DNA of 64,000 nt from Pelecanus crispus (taxonomy: Eukaryota > Chordata > Aves > Pelecaniformes > Pelecanidae), in the NCBI RefSeq assembly GCF_030463565.1, contig NC_134675.1, positions 15,273,862-15,337,861 on the forward strand, written 5' to 3'. Below, piece after piece: positions 60,851 to 64,000 of this stretch. The notes under the pieces were generated by a model. It ran no database searches. It had not been told where the DNA came from and saw nothing but the letters and a program-made list of their open reading frames with translations. Position numbers and translations under genes: made by a program. Position 1 is the first letter of the stretch. Each line of letters begins with the position of its first letter.

Positions 60851-61533
60851 CCTATGTGTTAGAAAAGTCAAGACACAATAAAAGGATTGATGCCCAGAAC
60901 CTCAGCTGGTGTAAATTAGCATAGCAGCATGGAACTGATGGCACCAAATCGATCTACTTCAGCTGAGTAACCAGGCCCTGCTGAAAGCTTTTATATGTTC
61001 TATTACTGAATCTCATCTAGCCAGTTCACAACACACATGAGCATAAGACATATACTAAAACTTAGATACTGTAATATATGAATACAGAGTCATTTCTATC
61101 TATTACTCAACATGAAAAAAGCTGCTTGAAATTATTATTTTTCATTCAGATTTGAAATTTTAATACCAAATTTCACCAACACAAAAAGGCTTCCAATCCA
61201 CTCTGATTAATCTGTTGTAAACAAATACAAAATGCAGGCAGTCACTTATATTACCAGGCTGTATTTAGAGAATTTAATGGATAAAATATTTTTTCATCCA
61301 TTGCTGTTTTACTGAACAATTTTGCCAGGAATAAAAAAACCCTGTAATAACGTGTATATCTAATCAAAAGCTGCACAGCCATGTCAGTGTCCTCACTAAT
61401 CTGAATTTTTCAAAGACATTTACAGAATTAAGCAAGTACTACTGCAAGAGGGTGACTCGTGGAGGTATGAATTAAACTAAAATTACCTAATTTGCTGAAT
61501 CCATATATTAACTGCAAGAAATGGTTCATTCAT
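60851..61533. other. Non-coding spacer
   Basis: AT-rich sequence; nothing recognised. Confidence 0.45.
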
Positions 61534-61745
61534 TTATCTCAAATCTGCATGGACAAGAAATGCAGTAATAACAGAAGACTGGGGTTCCCCATATTCATAT
61601 TGTAAATGTTTTATTGAGCTGTGATGCTGCCTTTTGGAGCAACGGTTTAGAAGACGCAGGAGAGAAAGGCAATTTTGATTGCTGAGTCCATGAACAACAG
61701 AAGAGCTGCCTGTAACAGTGGCCAAAGCACGCACAAATTCAATGT
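61534..61745 (-). CDS. Candidate terminal exon, unidentified
   Basis: On the minus strand TTTTGCTTTTTTCTCCAAAG is a strong acceptor at 61746. One frame stays open for about 70 codons (IEFVRALATVTGSSSVVHGL, SNQNCLSLLRLLNRCSKR) to a TGA/TAA near 61534. A minus-strand AATAAA at 61610-61615 lies inside this frame, so either the frame or the signal is fortuitous. No family recognised. Confidence 0.2.
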
Positions 61746-64000
61746 CTTTGGAGAAAAAAGCAAAATCCATCACATAGTTTTAAAAAGGGAAACTATATAA
61801 AATGAGTAAGTTAAAGAAAATTAACTGTGCAGCTAAAAAGGTAAAATGCTTGCAGGTGGCATAGAAAAAAAATACCATAATTAGAGGCTCAGAGTAAATT
61901 TATATTGCTACAGAAGAGTTTAAAAGAAACAAAAAAAGCTTTCAACAGTTGTAATAAGGAAAAGGATGGTATTAAAGGTAAAAGAAGTCATGTCTAAAAA
62001 AGGAAAACAGAAAACAAAAGAAAGGAAATTCTGGCAAATTAAGTAGAAACCACAAATGTTGACCTACTAACCATAGAGTAGAACCCATTGCTTAAATCAC
62101 CAGTGACGATACTTCACATATGCCTGCTCATATGCTTCTTCATAACAGTGATCTCATCCATGTCTAGAGGGATCCCTGTAATGCACCTATGTCTAGTAAG
62201 CACTCCTCCTAAAGCACCTATACCTCATATTTATTGACTCCATATGGAATACCTCTTATGCAACAGGGAGGGGAATGGAAGTAACTCAGCTGATGGGAAG
62301 GGATGGTGATATGCTGCAGTCTGGAGCAGACCTCCGCAGCAACCTATGCACAGGGCTATTCCCAGGGACACTAGTTTGAGGTTAAACAACACTATCAACC
62401 ATCTAAATGCTCTTAAATTCTAGTTCTTTGAAGTTAAGTATTTATTGCCAGTTGACTTTTATATGCCACTGAATCCAAAGTCTGTATGTGCAATGTTAAA
62501 AATTTGCAATGAATCAATTAAATACATATTATGATAATCAGAATTATGTAACTGATCTGCTTTTTGGGGGGTTTTAAAGTATGACCTGCTGAAATAAAAC
62601 CAAAAGAAAACCCAAGACTCTCTTCTTCAGTATTTCTGTGTGATGGTAGGGTAAGCAATTTCTCCAGACAAGATTTCAAAACCATCAGAAGCCTTTTTGT
62701 ACAACTCCTCACAGGTGAATGCTTTACAAATTAGTATTTCTAGTTTGTACAGCTTTCCAATATTTTTTTTTTTAATTTTGCTTTTTACAAAAGATTACCT
62801 GAAACACTTCCAACTGAGTTTTGTACTTAGCTTTATAATAGACCTGGCTGATATTTTTGGCTTGTCTTTACAAAGAGGAATACAGTCACTTACCCACATA
62901 TTCCACAAAGTAATTTACACAGTGGTTTGTGGAACAGATGCTATCTTCAGTGGCCACAAGACACTTTTCAGTCTGCAAGTGACTGCTGAAAGAAATGTAT
63001 TTTAAAGAAGATTCCTAACTGTTCTGAATGAAGAAATAGGATGCCTGGCAAATCAGCATAGACACACCATTCCAAACAGAGAGCATGCAGTACTGTCAAA
63101 TGCAAGTGTGAGACAAGAAAAAGGGGAGTGAGCTACAGAGCTGGAAGAAGAATACAGAGGGGTGCTTACTGTAAAATATAAAATATTGCATAATCTATCA
63201 GGATGGAGAGAGTGGAAGATTTTTTAAATGGATAAATATTTTTTATACAGATACGTACAGTCATAATGATGGGTGTGGAACAAATAAGACTGATGAGAAT
63301 GAGGACAGAAAACTGCTGAGGGTGCAAATATACTACTGAGATTCGCATGTATGTGGATGAAAGCAAAGATAGACTTTGAGGCGCTACTAGCATCTATCAG
63401 TTCTTTTCATGCAAGTCTTTACCATGCAACAATGTACTATGGCATATTAGATTTCTTTGGTTACATTATGTTAATTTGTTCAAAAGTGATAGTAAGAATC
63501 AGGTAACTGCCAAAAACATACACCTATACGTTGCCTTCCATGTCTCATTCACCCAGCATATTCTGTTTATATAAGCATGTGCTTTTCCTACAACTGGAAG
63601 ACATACAGCTAACATGAGAACAGCAGCAGCATATCTATATAGAGAAAACCAGAATTCCAGATGAAGATTCATAGAACCAGTGCTGGACAACCAAGACAGG
63701 GGCTCACAATATCCAACCCCCAAAGTGAGCAAAACAGCATCCCTTCTTGAGTGATGAGTGAAACAACGAGAACAGAGAAGGAGGCATTGTACAAAAAAGC
63801 ATGTAATGAAAGCGCAGTAAAACATTTTCCTTCAATATCTACAGCTTTCATTTTTTAATTAATTCCAAAGAATTAATCAGGAGAGAAGTGGAAATCAGAT
63901 AACAGATTTTCAAATGCAGTATTAACCTGCAATTTCTCTGTATTGGACTGTACATTTTCACCCCACAACTAACCCTTTAAGTTACTGCTCCTATTGTTTC
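61746..64000. other. Non-coding or intronic stretch
   Basis: Nothing is firmly recognised. A minus-strand frame ending at TGA 62627-62629 (includes CEELYKKASDGFEILSGEI) looks protein-like but lacks a convincing acceptor. Confidence 0.3.

Noticed and set aside
1..64000. CRISPR array, prophage, operon or other prokaryotic system
   Set aside because: Repeats are retrotransposons and microsatellites; no spaced direct-repeat array or bacterial gene is present.

Overview
The window looks like bird nuclear DNA. It is AT-rich and intron/intergenic in character, and it carries several CR1 non-LTR retrotransposon copies with the avian ATTCTATGAT-type 3' tail, six LTRs of one TG...CA family, one LTR of a second family, and a SINE made of a tRNA-Ile head joined to a CR1 tail. 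From general knowledge, a tRNA-Ile/CR1 SINE of this kind is described in songbirds (TguSINE1), so a passerine is a reasonable but unproven guess. There is nothing prokaryotic: no operons, no CRISPR array, no functional tRNA or rRNA gene. The start codons given here are ATGs chosen for a eukaryote. || Layout. 1-505: LTR cut by the window edge. 3575-8165: an essentially full-length CR1 (CpG-rich 5' region, intact ORF1, ORF2 broken by stops and frameshifts, 3' tail). 9977-11095: 5'-truncated CR1 on the minus strand. 13214-17763: three minus-sense LTRs, one nested inside a minus-strand CR1. 20070-21198: an LTR of a second family with internal tandem repeats. 24364-24902 and 28290-28725: short CR1 3' fragments. 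30423-31018: plus-sense LTR. 31717-32413: minus-strand CR1 fragment abutting the tRNA-Ile/CR1 SINE. 38020-39969: long CR1 with a nearly open reverse transcriptase frame. From 39970 to 60284 (about 20 kb) I recognise no transposable element; this block holds AT-rich, possibly regulatory sequence. 60285-60850: another plus-sense LTR. || Host genes. No host gene could be named. Several minus-strand segments have good splice signals flanking open frames. The best are four phase-compatible pieces between 34862 and 33144, and a possible last coding exon at 56461-56309 that could be preceded by one at 58230-58172. These are proposals from reading splice sites and frames by eye, not identified genes. 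|| How it fits together. The CR1 copies fall into at least three types. The SINE tail matches the type represented by the full-length copy (3575-8165) and the 31717-32256 fragment, so the window contains both a parasitic SINE and a relative of its likely partner LINE. Another CR1 type (9977, 28290 and 38020 copies) carries two successive 3' tail units. Five LTRs (four of the main family, one of the second) show perfect 5-bp target-site duplications, so each is an independent solo-LTR insertion. No retroviral gag, pol or env sequence is present.
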